DNA of 53,867 nucleotides, taken from positions 1 to 53,867 of IMG/VR virus record IMGVR_UViG_3300032265_000458; one strand, 5' to 3'. Source of the DNA: a virus. Under the pieces are notes generated by a model that was given only the letters and a program-made list of their open reading frames with translations, made no database searches and was not told the DNA's origin. Positions 25,259 through 33,440 of the stretch are shown piece by piece. Numbering within the stretch: position 1 is the first letter of the stretch; the number at the start of each line of letters is the position of its first letter. Both the position numbers and the translations under genes were made by a program.

Positions 25259-27451
25259 ATGAAAATGAACTTGAGAACTAATGCAGTCGATCTGTCAGCC
25301 AAGTTGCTGGCTACCGAAAACCTTAGTGTGCGTCGTGCAAGAACACGTACCGCATCCTTTGATATCAAATCCCGTGTACTAACCATTCCTATGTGGAAAG
25401 AAATGACTCCTGAAATTGAGGGGATGTTGGTTGGTCACGAAGTGGGTCATGCTTTGTATACTGGTGATGAGTATACAGTTCCTATCCGTGAAAATCCAAA
25501 AATGATGTCGTACCTCAACGTGCTTGAGGATGTACGCATCGAGAAACTCCTTAAACGTAAATATCCTGGTATCCGTAAAACGATGCTCGAGGGTTATCGT
25601 CAACTTAATGAACGTGACTTCTTTGGTGTTGCAAACTCACACCTAAGAACCATGAACCTAATTGATCGTATCAATTTATATTTCAAAGCAGGATTTTCTT
25701 GTGGTGTAACATTCACCTCTGAAGAAAAACCCTTTGTTGTTCGTGCTGAGAAAACCGAACTTATTGAAGATGTAATTCAGTTGGCTCATGATATCTACGG
25801 ATACTCAATGGAGCAAGCACGTAAACGTATTGAGATGATGGGTGATGAAGAAGAAATAGAAGATGAAGTTGACGAAAACGATCCTGACGACAATTATGAA
25901 TACGAAGATTCTGATGACCTAGATGATGAAGATGACGATGGTGATTTTGATGATCGCACTGAAGACGAGAAAGCTGAAGATCAAAACAGTGACATCGAAA
26001 ATGGTAAGCCACCTAGTTCTGGACCAAAACAAAATCCTGAAGAAAAGAAACAAGAACAAATTGACAAAGAGTTGGAATCAATAACCGACAAGACTCTTGA
26101 AGAAAATCTTGCGCAACTTGCCGATGATTCTACTGAGTACATGTATCATACTCTTGATTCAAGATTTATGATTGATCCTATTGTTCCTTACAAAACAATT
26201 TTATCTGACGTAGCTGAGAATTATGTACGTTGTGAACTTCCAGTTAAACCGATTGACTCATTTAACAGCGATGCAAGTCGTATTGTGAGTTATCTCAATA
26301 AAGAATTTGAGATGAAGAAGTCTGCCACGATGTATAAACGTGCCACTACTTCAAAGATCGGTTCTTTGGATATGAAGAAAGTTTGGTCTTACAAGTTAAA
26401 TAATGACTTGTTCAAACGAGTTACATCTTTCCCACAAGGTAAGAATCACGGTATGGTTATGCTTGTTGATTGGTCAGGTTCAATGGACATGTCTTTGGAA
26501 GATACCGTAAAACAGTTTATTACTTTGGCTATGTTCTGCCGTCGTGCTCAAATTCCTTATCGTGTATTTTTGTTTAGCAGTCAATATGATATCGGATTGA
26601 CCACAATGGATATGCGTGAAAAAATGAATTTGCGTTATAGGGAATTGGCTGATACCAGTACGCTGAATAACTGTATGACTAATATGGCTTTGTTGGAAGT
26701 GTTTCATGATAAAATGACAAACATGGAATTCAATAATATGTGCAAGTATTTGATTGACATTAACATGTTCAGACATTCCAAGCATGGTGAATATCACACT
26801 GGTGGGACACCACTTAATGAAGCACTATCATATATGGTTGAGTTTATTCCAAAATTCAAGAAGCAATATAACATTGAAAAAATGTCCTTTATTACTTTAA
26901 CCGATGGTGAGGGTGGTGCATTATATCCAACTGCTCATTATGGTATGGAAGATACAAGACGTGAAGACTGTCCTACTCCTGAAGCACCTCATGCATCACG
27001 TAGGATTAATCTAAAACACTTTTTACAAGATCCTATTACAAAGAAAGCGTATCCTATTCAACGCAATGGCTCTGTGCAAACTAATGCTATTTTGCAAATG
27101 ATTAAAGATCGTTATCAAGTAAACACTGTTGGGTTTTATATTGTGCCAAATACACGTCGTTACTTATCCAGTGCAGTTAGATCAAATCTGCCATTATTTA
27201 CAGGTAGCGATTATGCTATGATTGAAGAATGGCGTAAAGAGTTTCGTGCAAATGGGTTTGCATCGGTCAAGAATGCTGGTCGTGATGACTTGTTTATCAT
27301 ACCGCAGAATCGTATGACTATTGCAGACGAAGAATTGGAGATCGCTCAGAAGCAAACTGCAAAGCAGATTGCAAAGACGTTTACCAAGCATATGACTGGA
27401 AAGAAGACCAGCCGAGTCCTCCTAAACCAGTTCATAGGGATCGTTGCGTAA
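25259..27451 (+). CDS. CobT-like VWA protein with HExxH motif
   Basis: 730 residues from ATG 25259 (AGGA 8 bases upstream; the earlier TTG at 25232 is not preferred). Three parts are visible: an N-terminal metalloprotease-like motif GHEVGHAL (H60-E-V-G-H64); a very acidic low-complexity linker at about 195-245; and a C-terminal von Willebrand factor A domain with MIDAS motif D404-W-S-G-S408. CobT-type proteins also have an acidic stretch before a VWA domain and work with the CobS AAA+ ATPase; a CobS-like gene follows. In the cobalt chelatase CobT assists metal insertion, but the HExxH motif suggests a peptidase or remodelling role instead. The family assignment is solid; function is inferred. 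Confidence 0.8.
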   Translation: MKMNLRTNAVDLSAKLLATENLSVRRARTRTASFDIKSRVLTIPMWKEMTPEIEGMLVGHEVGHALYTGDEYTVPIRENPKMMSYLNVLEDVRIEKLLKRKYPGIRKTMLEGYRQLNERDFFGVANSHLRTMNLIDRINLYFKAGFSCGVTFTSEEKPFVVRAEKTELIEDVIQLAHDIYGYSMEQARKRIEMMGDEEEIEDEVDENDPDDNYEYEDSDDLDDEDDDGDFDDRTEDEKAEDQNSDIENGKPPSSGPKQNPEEKKQEQIDKELESITDKTLEENLAQLADDSTEYMYHTLDSRFMIDPIVPYKTILSDVAENYVRCELPVKPIDSFNSDASRIVSYLNKEFEMKKSATMYKRATTSKIGSLDMKKVWSYKLNNDLFKRVTSFPQGKNHGMVMLVDWSGSMDMSLEDTVKQFITLAMFCRRAQIPYRVFLFSSQYDIGLTTMDMREKMNLRYRELADTSTLNNCMTNMALLEVFHDKMTNMEFNNMCKYLIDINMFRHSKHGEYHTGGTPLNEALSYMVEFIPKFKKQYNIEKMSFITLTDGEGGALYPTAHYGMEDTRREDCPTPEAPHASRRINLKHFLQDPITKKAYPIQRNGSVQTNAILQMIKDRYQVNTVGFYIVPNTRRYLSSAVRSNLPLFTGSDYAMIEEWRKEFRANGFASVKNAGRDDLFIIPQNRMTIADEELEIAQKQTAKQIAKTFTKHMTGKKTSRVLLNQFIGIVA

Positions 27452-27460
27452 TTGCAACGA
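27441..27460 (+). promoter_or_regulatory. TCGTTGC/GCAACGA hairpin upstream of the CobS-like promoter
   Basis: A 7-bp stem TCGTTGC (27441-27447) with GCAACGA (27454-27460) and a 6-base loop spans the stop codon of the VWA gene. The same stem occurs at 36095-36114, and a related one at 51248-51267, each before a TTTACAATAAT-type promoter. No T run follows, so it is not a standard terminator. Confidence 0.6.
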
Positions 27461-27474
27461 CTTGAAGAAAGTGC

Positions 27475-27503
27475 TTTACAATAATTCAGCTTTAGGGTAT
27501 AAT
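27475..27503 (+). promoter_or_regulatory. Sigma-70 promoter for the CobS-like gene
   Basis: TTTACA (27475-27480), 17-bp spacer ending in G, TATAAT (27498-27503), followed by AGTTATT. The first part of the spacer (ATAATTCA) is identical at 36158-36165 and one base different at 51289-51296. Confidence 0.92.
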
Positions 27504-27559
27504 AGTTATTGTAGAGTGGTGATTCGTTATTTTTATTATGAAAGAAAGTGAGATTTTAG

Positions 27560-28732
27560 ATGGCTAAGATTACAGAAGAACAGAAACAGGTTTTTGAAGG
27601 TAAACTCTTCACGATGTTTCCAGATGCAAAAACTAAAGGTGAAGTAACACGTGCGCAGTTGCTTGAGGTACGTGAGAAACATAAAATTGATTATCACCCA
27701 TTGTGGCTGATGAAGACACCTATCGGTCGTGGTTTATACGCACTTGATGGTGGCAAGGCTCAAACAGTGGTAGTAGGAAATACTGTCCGTAAAGTAGAAC
27801 AGAAACAAATGGAATCATTTACCGTAGACTATTCAAATACAAAATCATTGATCCCTCAGAAAGATCCTAACTTTGTTCCATTTGGTAACTACACCGATCT
27901 AGACAGCATTATCAAAGCAGGTATTTTTTACCCTGCATATGTCAGTGGACCGACAGGTAATGGCAAGTCTACTATGATTGAACAGATTTTTGCCAAACAC
28001 AAACGTCCACTAATTCGTGTTAACCTTAACATGATGACTGACGAAGAACAACTTATCGGCTCCAAAACATTGGCAGATGGTAACGTAGAAATTATTGAAG
28101 GACCAGTTCTTATCGCTATGCGTACTGGCTGTGGTTTGTTGCTTGACGAGATTGACGCTGGTGCTGCAAATACTTTGCTTTGCTTGCAACCAATTCTTGA
28201 GGGTAAACCTTATTACTTCAAACTCAAGAACGAAGTTATTATTCCCAAAGAAGGATTTAATATCTTTGCAACTGCAAACACTAAAGGTAAGGGTAGCGAT
28301 GATGGTCGTTACATTGGTACCAACGTACTCAACGAAGCATTCTTGGAGCGATTCGCTGTTACGTTTGAGCAAGATTATCCAAACGCTAAGATTGAGAATA
28401 AGATTATTCAGAACCTAATGCAAACATACAACTGTTTAAATGTTGAGTTTGCAGATAACCTTGTGAGGTGGGCTGAAGCAATTCGTCGCACCTTCGAGGA
28501 TGGTGGTGTGGACGAGACGATTACAACACGTCGTATGATCCATATCGTTCGGGCATTTGCAATCTTCAAGGAAGAGAAGAAAGCTGTGGAACTTTGCTGT
28601 AATCGTTTCGACATTGCAACTAAGACTGCATTCTTAGACCTCTTTGAGAAAGTCTGCAATCCTGCTCCTGAAGTTGTTGTAGCTGAGGAACCACCTATTG
28701 CAAACCCTGCAACAGATGAAGTTCCATTTTAA
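27560..28732 (+). CDS. CobS/MoxR-like AAA+ ATPase
   Basis: A 390-residue MoxR-family AAA+ protein annotated as CobS in many T4-like cyanophages. Walker A GPTGNGKST is at 130-138 (K136) and Walker B LLLDEIDA at D196-E197. The region NLNMMTDEEQLIGSKTL is typical for the MoxR/CobS group, and the arginine-finger/sensor part includes ETITTRRMIHIVRAF. The N-terminal 100 residues form a CobS-type small domain. Its partner is the VWA protein just upstream. In host enzymes this pair inserts cobalt or remodels a target; here the target is unknown. Confidence 0.88.
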   Translation: MAKITEEQKQVFEGKLFTMFPDAKTKGEVTRAQLLEVREKHKIDYHPLWLMKTPIGRGLYALDGGKAQTVVVGNTVRKVEQKQMESFTVDYSNTKSLIPQKDPNFVPFGNYTDLDSIIKAGIFYPAYVSGPTGNGKSTMIEQIFAKHKRPLIRVNLNMMTDEEQLIGSKTLADGNVEIIEGPVLIAMRTGCGLLLDEIDAGAANTLLCLQPILEGKPYYFKLKNEVIIPKEGFNIFATANTKGKGSDDGRYIGTNVLNEAFLERFAVTFEQDYPNAKIENKIIQNLMQTYNCLNVEFADNLVRWAEAIRRTFEDGGVDETITTRRMIHIVRAFAIFKEEKKAVELCCNRFDIATKTAFLDLFEKVCNPAPEVVVAEEPPIANPATDEVPF

Positions 28733-28733
28733 T

Positions 28734-28762
28734 TTGACATTTAACCAAAACTGTAGTATAAT
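28734..28762 (+). promoter_or_regulatory. Consensus sigma-70 promoter
   Basis: TTGACA (28734-28739), 17-bp spacer ending in GTAG, TATAAT (28757-28762), just after the CobS-like stop codon. It shares the TGTAGTATA(A/C)T element with the uvsY and gp55 promoters. It drives the gene at 28793. Confidence 0.93.
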
Positions 28763-28792
28763 ACTATTATTGACTTGAAAGAGAAACTTATT

Positions 28793-29230
28793 ATGAAAAC
28801 CCAAAACACTGTAACAGTGAAAGCATTTGCTGATTTATCCAAAGCCCAGAAAGCATTCTGTGTCCGTATCCTCGATGTATGCCCTGAGTATGCATCTGAA
28901 GCGAACTTGACTTGGAAGCAACTGTTGGCTGGATACTTTATGTTGAAAGAACAACGTAGCACTACTAATGAGAAACTTGGTTTCCCAATGTGGCTACAGA
29001 AAACCCAGATCGTTGGACGTGGCACATATCAAATGCCATGGCCATCGGCAGAAGAACTTGCTGTGTATCATGCACAGAAGTCCACTCCTGTCGTAAAAGT
29101 TGCTAAGGTTAAACAACCTAAAGCAAAAGTATCGGCTCGTCTGCAAAAGATTGTTGATCAATCCCCTGTGCATGACGCTGATGTGGAAGACTTTAATGCC
29201 ATCTTGAAAGAGAACGGTATTACTGTCTGA
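28793..29230 (+). CDS. Hypothetical protein, Lys/Ala-rich C terminus
   Basis: 145 residues from ATG 28793 (GAAAGAGAAA upstream; the TTG at 28775 is rejected). The first 80 residues look like a compact helical domain (LSKAQKAFCVRILDVCPEYA, then GRGTYQMPWPSAEELAVY). A basic linker (VAKVKQPKAKVSARLQK) and a short acidic helix follow. It forms a single-gene unit bounded by a consensus promoter and a terminator. The basic linker hints at nucleic-acid binding; I do not recognise the family. Confidence 0.65.
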   Translation: MKTQNTVTVKAFADLSKAQKAFCVRILDVCPEYASEANLTWKQLLAGYFMLKEQRSTTNEKLGFPMWLQKTQIVGRGTYQMPWPSAEELAVYHAQKSTPVVKVAKVKQPKAKVSARLQKIVDQSPVHDADVEDFNAILKENGITV

Positions 29231-29236
29231 CTTTGT

Positions 29237-29273
29237 GGGAGGATGGCTTTGCCATCGCTATCCTCCCTTTTTT
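29237..29273 (+). terminator. Intrinsic terminator
   Basis: GGGAGGAT (29237-29244) pairs with ATCCTCCC (29260-29267), with an additional small hairpin GATGGC/GCCATC possible inside the loop, followed by TTTTTT (29268-29273). Confidence 0.9.
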
Positions 29274-29303
29274 AATGATGGTATATTATGGAGTTATTAC
29301 AAC

Positions 29304-29564
29304 ATGTCTAAACAAGACCTTCTATTGAAGCACCTACAAGCTGGTAAAGCATTTACAGCAAAGCAGATCTCTGCATCTTTTGGTATTGCACAACCTGCAA
29401 GCACCATCCGTAACTTGCGTGAGCAAGGCTACTGTGTTTACTCAAACACCACAACTTTGTCCACTGGTAAAGTTGCAACTAAGTATCGCATCGGTAAACC
29501 TAGCAAGCGTATGCTGGCTATCGCTTACAGCGTTGCTGGTACTGACGTATTTGTACGTGCTTAA
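29304..29564 (+). CDS. Small winged-helix DNA-binding protein
   Basis: 86 residues from ATG 29304 (GGAG at 29290-29293; the longer frame from 29235 would run through the terminator and is rejected). The sequence KQDLLLKHLQAGKAFTAKQI followed by FGIAQPASTIRNLREQGYCV fits a winged helix-turn-helix; a beta wing (TTTLSTGKVATKYRIG) follows. Probably a transcriptional regulator. It is bounded by terminators on both sides. Confidence 0.72.
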   Translation: MSKQDLLLKHLQAGKAFTAKQISASFGIAQPASTIRNLREQGYCVYSNTTTLSTGKVATKYRIGKPSKRMLAIAYSVAGTDVFVRA

Positions 29565-29573
29565 TTGAGTTCA

Positions 29574-29609
29574 CATCTGGATATTCTTAGCAGTATCCAG
29601 ATGTTTTTT
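29574..29609 (+). terminator. Intrinsic terminator
   Basis: A perfect 10-bp stem CATCTGGATA (29574-29583) with TATCCAGATG (29594-29603), loop TTCTTAGCAG, and T6 at 29604-29609. Confidence 0.95.
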
Positions 29610-29623
29610 ATTATGGAGATTTG

Positions 29624-29959
29624 ATGGCATCGAAAGACGCAGTTAAAAAGTCCCAAACAGCTACGACTGGTGGGCGAAAATTTGATGGTAACAAACTTCA
29701 ATATGGTTTGTTACCTCCACTTGCTTTAAAAGCAACTGTGGAAATTCTGACATTTGGTGCGGAGAAATACGAACCAGATAATTGGAAGTTTGTTCCTGAC
29801 TCAAAACGCAGATACTTTGACGCAATGCAAAGACATCTTTGGGCATGGAAAGAGGGAGAGCAAAACGATCCCGAAACTGATAAGAATCACTTGGCACATG
29901 CAATGTGTTGCCTAATGTTTCTGTATGAACATGATGTTAAATATAGTTTGGAGAAATAA
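29624..29959 (+). CDS. DUF5664-like dATP/dGTP diphosphohydrolase domain protein
   Basis: 111 residues from ATG 29624 with GGAG 5 bases upstream. The core GRKFDGNKLQYGLLPPLAL, then LTFGAEKYEPDNWKFV and HLWAWKEGE...D...NHLAHAMCCLMFLYE, is the conserved all-alpha pattern of a phage family named dATP/dGTP diphosphohydrolase N-terminal (DUF5664), related to MazG-type enzymes. The Glu/Asp/His residues are candidates for metal binding. It may adjust the nucleotide pool; activity is not shown by sequence alone. Confidence 0.78.
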   Translation: MASKDAVKKSQTATTGGRKFDGNKLQYGLLPPLALKATVEILTFGAEKYEPDNWKFVPDSKRRYFDAMQRHLWAWKEGEQNDPETDKNHLAHAMCCLMFLYEHDVKYSLEK

Positions 29960-30276
29960 TGTTTAAAGAAATCTCTGCAATTCTTCTAGGATGGGTTGCC
30001 CTTATTGTAGTTGGTATGTTTGGTAGTTTCTATGCTTACCAATACTTTGCTCCGAAATATCGAGCAGTGGATAATCAAGTATTCAAACAAAGCGAACAGT
30101 ACAATGATGGTATGATTCGTGATCTAGAAAATCTACAGCTTGAGTATATTAATGCAGATAAAGACCACAAAGATGCGCTTCGTGCTATCGTTCTTCATCG
30201 GTTCTCTGTTTATCCAGAAGATAAGATGCCACCAAACCTTCGTAATTTTTATATCTCTTTGAAAGCTGGTCATTAA
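29959..30276 (+). CDS. Small membrane protein with N-terminal anchor
   Basis: 105 residues. A single transmembrane helix at about 6-28 (ISAILLGWVALIVVGMFGSF) is followed by a charged helical domain ending DKMPPNLRNFYISL. It starts at an ATG overlapping the previous stop (TAATG) and ends directly at the lipoprotein gene, so the two probably act together at the cell envelope. Function unknown. Confidence 0.72.
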   Translation: MFKEISAILLGWVALIVVGMFGSFYAYQYFAPKYRAVDNQVFKQSEQYNDGMIRDLENLQLEYINADKDHKDALRAIVLHRFSVYPEDKMPPNLRNFYISLKAGH

Positions 30277-30756
30277 ATGAAAAAACTATTATTGGTATTA
30301 CCTCTTATTGCTGTGTTATCTGCTTGCGACGATCGTCCAAATAGTCGTCAAATTGAAGCTGCCAAGCAAGAAGAAATGCAACTACAAGCAGTTCAACAAG
30401 TTGGCATGCCAGCCATTGTTAACTTTGCCGAGAAGCGTATGTTCAAAGACATCCTTGAGTTGCGAGATAAGAATGTTCCCACTACAACTTACTTGGTTGG
30501 TATGAATAATCAATTGACTAAGGTATGTGACTCTATTGGCTACGGCTTGCCTTATGCTACACAATATACAAATCCACAGATGCGTGTTGGTAGTCAGAAT
30601 GGTGTAGTAACTTTACCTCAAGCAGATCCAAATGGATTGTACAGCCCAGCTTCGGCTGATGGCACTTGGGTTCTTTGTGTTGACCACAAAGATGGTAAAG
30701 CAAAACCTATTTACATTGAGCCACGTATTCTCGTGAGCCCATTTGCTTTACAGTAA
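30277..30756 (+). CDS. Predicted lipoprotein
   Basis: 159 residues with a type II signal peptide: a basic start MKKLL, a hydrophobic core and lipobox LSAC with Cys17. The Asp-Asp following the Cys suggests inner-membrane retention if the host follows the +2 rule. The mature part has two Cys (CDSIGYG and VLCVDHKDG) that could form a disulphide. Together with the preceding membrane protein it may affect host envelope or superinfection; this is inference. Confidence 0.78.
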   Translation: MKKLLLVLPLIAVLSACDDRPNSRQIEAAKQEEMQLQAVQQVGMPAIVNFAEKRMFKDILELRDKNVPTTTYLVGMNNQLTKVCDSIGYGLPYATQYTNPQMRVGSQNGVVTLPQADPNGLYSPASADGTWVLCVDHKDGKAKPIYIEPRILVSPFALQ

Positions 30757-30764
30757 AAATAAAC

Positions 30765-30793
30765 TTGACAGATATACGGTTGTGATGTATAAT
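30765..30793 (+). promoter_or_regulatory. Consensus sigma-70 promoter for gp45
   Basis: TTGACA (30765-30770), 17-bp spacer ending in G, TATAAT (30788-30793), 29 bases before the clamp ATG with TGGAGAAAT as ribosome-binding site. Confidence 0.94.
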
Positions 30794-30821
30794 CTATTAT
30801 GTATTTAAAATGGAGAAATAA

Positions 30822-31475
30822 ATGAAATTAAGTAAAGAAACAGTAGCAGTAATTAAGAACTTTGCTGGTATCAACAGCAATCTACTTTTGAAGACTGGTA
30901 ATAAACTTGCCACGATCTCTGGTCAAAAGAACGTAATGGCTGACGCCACTGTGGCAGAAACATTCCCTGACTTTGGTATCTATGATCTCAATGAGTTTCT
31001 CGGTGCGATGTCCGTATTTGAAGATCCTGATTTGGAATTTAGTGAGAAGTATGTAACAATCAAATCTGGCGGACGTAGTATTAAATATTTTGCTGCTGCA
31101 GCAGAAGTGTTGACTGCTCCATCCAAGGCGATTACATTCCCTGAAGCAGAAGTAAACTTCAGCATTACTGGAGAACAGTTGGACTTTATTCGTAAGACAG
31201 CTGGAGTATTGAGTAGCGAAGACGTATCTATTGTTGGTAATGGTTCTTCCATTGTTGTTAAGGTGGGTAATAAATCTAACGCAACATCAAATACTTTTGA
31301 CGAGTCTGTAGGAACAACTGATAAAAACTTCAAAGTTAATTTGAAAGTAGAGAACCTAAAGATGCTTCCAGGTGATTATGCTGTAAGTATTTCTAGCAAG
31401 AAGATCTCTCGCTTTAAAGGTAATGGCGATTTGGTTTACTACGTAGCAGTTGAAGCAGATTCTACATTTGAATGA
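30822..31475 (+). CDS. 45: Sliding clamp gp45
   Basis: The trimeric processivity clamp for gp43, and coactivator of gp55-dependent late transcription. 217 residues (T4: 228). The N-terminal LSKETVAVIKNFAGINSNLLLK is the typical opening of T4-like clamps, and the C-terminal strands ISRFKGNGDLVYYVAVE fit. It heads the replication operon gp45-44-62-regA, here interrupted by extra genes. Confidence 0.94.
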   Translation: MKLSKETVAVIKNFAGINSNLLLKTGNKLATISGQKNVMADATVAETFPDFGIYDLNEFLGAMSVFEDPDLEFSEKYVTIKSGGRSIKYFAAAAEVLTAPSKAITFPEAEVNFSITGEQLDFIRKTAGVLSSEDVSIVGNGSSIVVKVGNKSNATSNTFDESVGTTDKNFKVNLKVENLKMLPGDYAVSISSKKISRFKGNGDLVYYVAVEADSTFE

Positions 31476-32125
31476 AAAGAACTGATTGCTTTGTAACTCC
31501 AGTTTGGGTTGTTGATAATTTACCCATCGACAACTCAACACTAATTGACCATGCACATCTTCTACGCCACAAGAATCCTGAGAAACGTAATCCCGAAGCA
31601 TATCAAACTATAAATGTATTGAAGTGGAAAAGTTACGATCTAGGAACAGTTGAAATACTTGCTGTGCCTGAATTAAAAAAGTTAATTGAATTGGTTTATA
31701 CTTACGCAATCATGTGTTTTGCTGAGATGAATCCCAGAGAAAATGCTAAACTTGAATTACAAGATATATGGTATAACATTTATGATATTGGTGTTGATTT
31801 AGAATCTCACGTACATCCTGGAAATTGTATATCAGCGACTTATTATATTAAAGCGCAAGATAAATGTGGAGACTTTGGGATAGCAACTACTGATAGATCT
31901 ATTTCCTATCAGTATAGTCCGAAGTTCTTTAAAGACAGAAATGAACTTACAAGTGTTAAGCAATTTTTTAAAGCTGTACCAAATTCGTTAATTATTATTC
32001 CTTCCAATGTTATGCATTGGGTCACTCCCAATAAGTCTAATGAAGAACGAATTTCAATATCATTTAATTTTAAAGTAACAGGTGATAACAAGTTTCCACC
32101 TAACCATAGATTATTTAAACAGTAA
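31472..32125 (+). CDS. 2OG-Fe(II) oxygenase, TIGR02466-like
   Basis: 217 residues, ATGA-overlapping the clamp gene. The motif ESHVHPGNCISATYYI supplies iron ligands H113 and/or H115, with distal H182 in SNVMHWVTP and 2OG-binding R193 in ERISISFNF. This pattern matches the TIGR02466 putative 2OG oxygenase family common in marine phages. It is placed inside the T4 clamp operon between gp45 and gp44. Substrate unknown. Confidence 0.85.
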   Translation: MKRTDCFVTPVWVVDNLPIDNSTLIDHAHLLRHKNPEKRNPEAYQTINVLKWKSYDLGTVEILAVPELKKLIELVYTYAIMCFAEMNPRENAKLELQDIWYNIYDIGVDLESHVHPGNCISATYYIKAQDKCGDFGIATTDRSISYQYSPKFFKDRNELTSVKQFFKAVPNSLIIIPSNVMHWVTPNKSNEERISISFNFKVTGDNKFPPNHRLFKQ

Positions 32126-32140
32126 CTTTGAAAGTATATT

Positions 32141-33100
32141 ATGATTGATTCACGTGATAACCATTTTTTGTGGGTAGAGAAGTATCGCCCACAAACTATT
32201 GATGAGTGTGTGCTACCTGAAGCACTGAAGAAAACATTCAAAGATTATATTGCACAAGGTAACTTACCCACATTCCTGTTTACAGGAACTGCTGGTGTAG
32301 GTAAAACTACTGTGGCAAAGGCATTATGCCAAGAAGTTGGTGCAGACTTTATTATGATTAACGGATCTGAGGAAGGTCGTTCAATCGATACTCTCAGAAC
32401 TACAATCAAGAACTTTGCATCAACTATCTCATTGACTGATTCGAAGAAAGTTGTAATCATTGACGAAGCAGACTATATGAATGCGGATTCAATTCAACCT
32501 GCTCTCCGAGCATTTATCGAGCAGTTCTCAAGCAACTGTTCTTTTATCTTTACTTGTAATTTTAAAAACCGAATCATTGAACCACTCCACAGTCGATGCG
32601 CTGTTGTAGAGTTTAAGATTGACTCTGCACAGAAACAAGAGATTGCTGCGACATTCTTTAAGCGTGTTGTTCAAATTCTAAAACAAGAGAACATTGAGTT
32701 TGATTCTAAAGTAGTGGCAGAACTTATTACTAAATACTTTCCTGACTACCGTAGGATTCTAAATGAACTACAAAGGTATTCTGTCTCTGGTAAAATTGAT
32801 ACAGGTATTCTTTTAAATGCAAGTGCTGAATCTTACAAACAACTTATCAAAGACTTAAAGGATAAAAACTTTTTGGCTGTTCGTTCATGGGCAGGTAAGA
32901 ATGCAGAGCATGGTGCAGCACCTTTGTTCAAAGAACTTTATGATAATGCTATTCAGTATATGGAACCTACCACGATTCCACAACTTGTTTTAGTATTGGC
33001 AGACTATCAATATAAAGCAGCATTCGTAGCTGACCAAGAGATAAATATTATGGCAGCATTAACAGAGGTAATGGCTAACTGTAAATTTAAAAATGTCTGA
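32141..33100 (+). CDS. 44: Clamp loader ATPase gp44
   Basis: The large subunit of the clamp loader (RFC/DnaX family). Walker A GTAGVGKTT covers 49-57 (K55), Walker B has DEAD at 108-111, and the SRC arginine-finger motif is at 151-153. 319 residues, same as T4. It opens with WVEKYRPQTIDECVLP, diagnostic for the family. It ends 8 bases inside the next gene. Confidence 0.96.
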   Translation: MIDSRDNHFLWVEKYRPQTIDECVLPEALKKTFKDYIAQGNLPTFLFTGTAGVGKTTVAKALCQEVGADFIMINGSEEGRSIDTLRTTIKNFASTISLTDSKKVVIIDEADYMNADSIQPALRAFIEQFSSNCSFIFTCNFKNRIIEPLHSRCAVVEFKIDSAQKQEIAATFFKRVVQILKQENIEFDSKVVAELITKYFPDYRRILNELQRYSVSGKIDTGILLNASAESYKQLIKDLKDKNFLAVRSWAGKNAEHGAAPLFKELYDNAIQYMEPTTIPQLVLVLADYQYKAAFVADQEINIMAALTEVMANCKFKNV

Positions 33101-33440
33101 GTTTCTTTACATACTTTTTATTTGGGTTTTTGGTTTCATCGCAGGTTGGATGGGACGAGAGAAACACGCAATCAACCAAGTTAGAAAGATGCGAGAAAGT
33201 GGACTAGTTCCTGAAGTTGTTACTGCTGAATATTTGGAACAACAAGACTTTATTCCAATTATGATTGAGCATGATAAGGGTATGTTTTTTGTTTATAATA
33301 TAAAAGACAAATCGTTCATGGCGCAAGGTAGAACTAAACAAGAACTGGAAAAGAATCTTGCAAAGAATTTCCCAGACAAGAAATTTGCAGCCTTACCTCA
33401 AAACTTGAAAGAAGTAGGTTTTGATAATGACACCATTTGA
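33093..33440 (+). CDS. Membrane-anchored hypothetical protein
   Basis: 115 residues with one N-terminal hydrophobic helix (EFLYILFIWVFGFIAGWMG) and a soluble domain with a FIPIMIEHDKGMFFVYNIKD beta hairpin. It overlaps both gp44 and gp62, so expression is coupled to the clamp loader. Not present in T4 at this site. Unknown role. Confidence 0.7.
   Translation: MSEFLYILFIWVFGFIAGWMGREKHAINQVRKMRESGLVPEVVTAEYLEQQDFIPIMIEHDKGMFFVYNIKDKSFMAQGRTKQELEKNLAKNFPDKKFAALPQNLKEVGFDNDTI

Noticed and set aside
26754-26759. TTGACA motifs inside genes, e.g. here and at 20187, 39230, 44082, 45866
   Set aside because: None has a TATAAT-like box at 16-18 bp, so they are chance hexamers.
25259-28732. Cobalamin biosynthesis module
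   Set aside because: The CobS/CobT-like names come from homology of AAA+ and VWA domains; no other cobalamin gene is present in the window and the HExxH motif points elsewhere.
29235-29303. N-terminal extension of the HTH protein
   Set aside because: It would be translated from within the terminator at 29237-29273; the ATG at 29304 has a ribosome-binding site.
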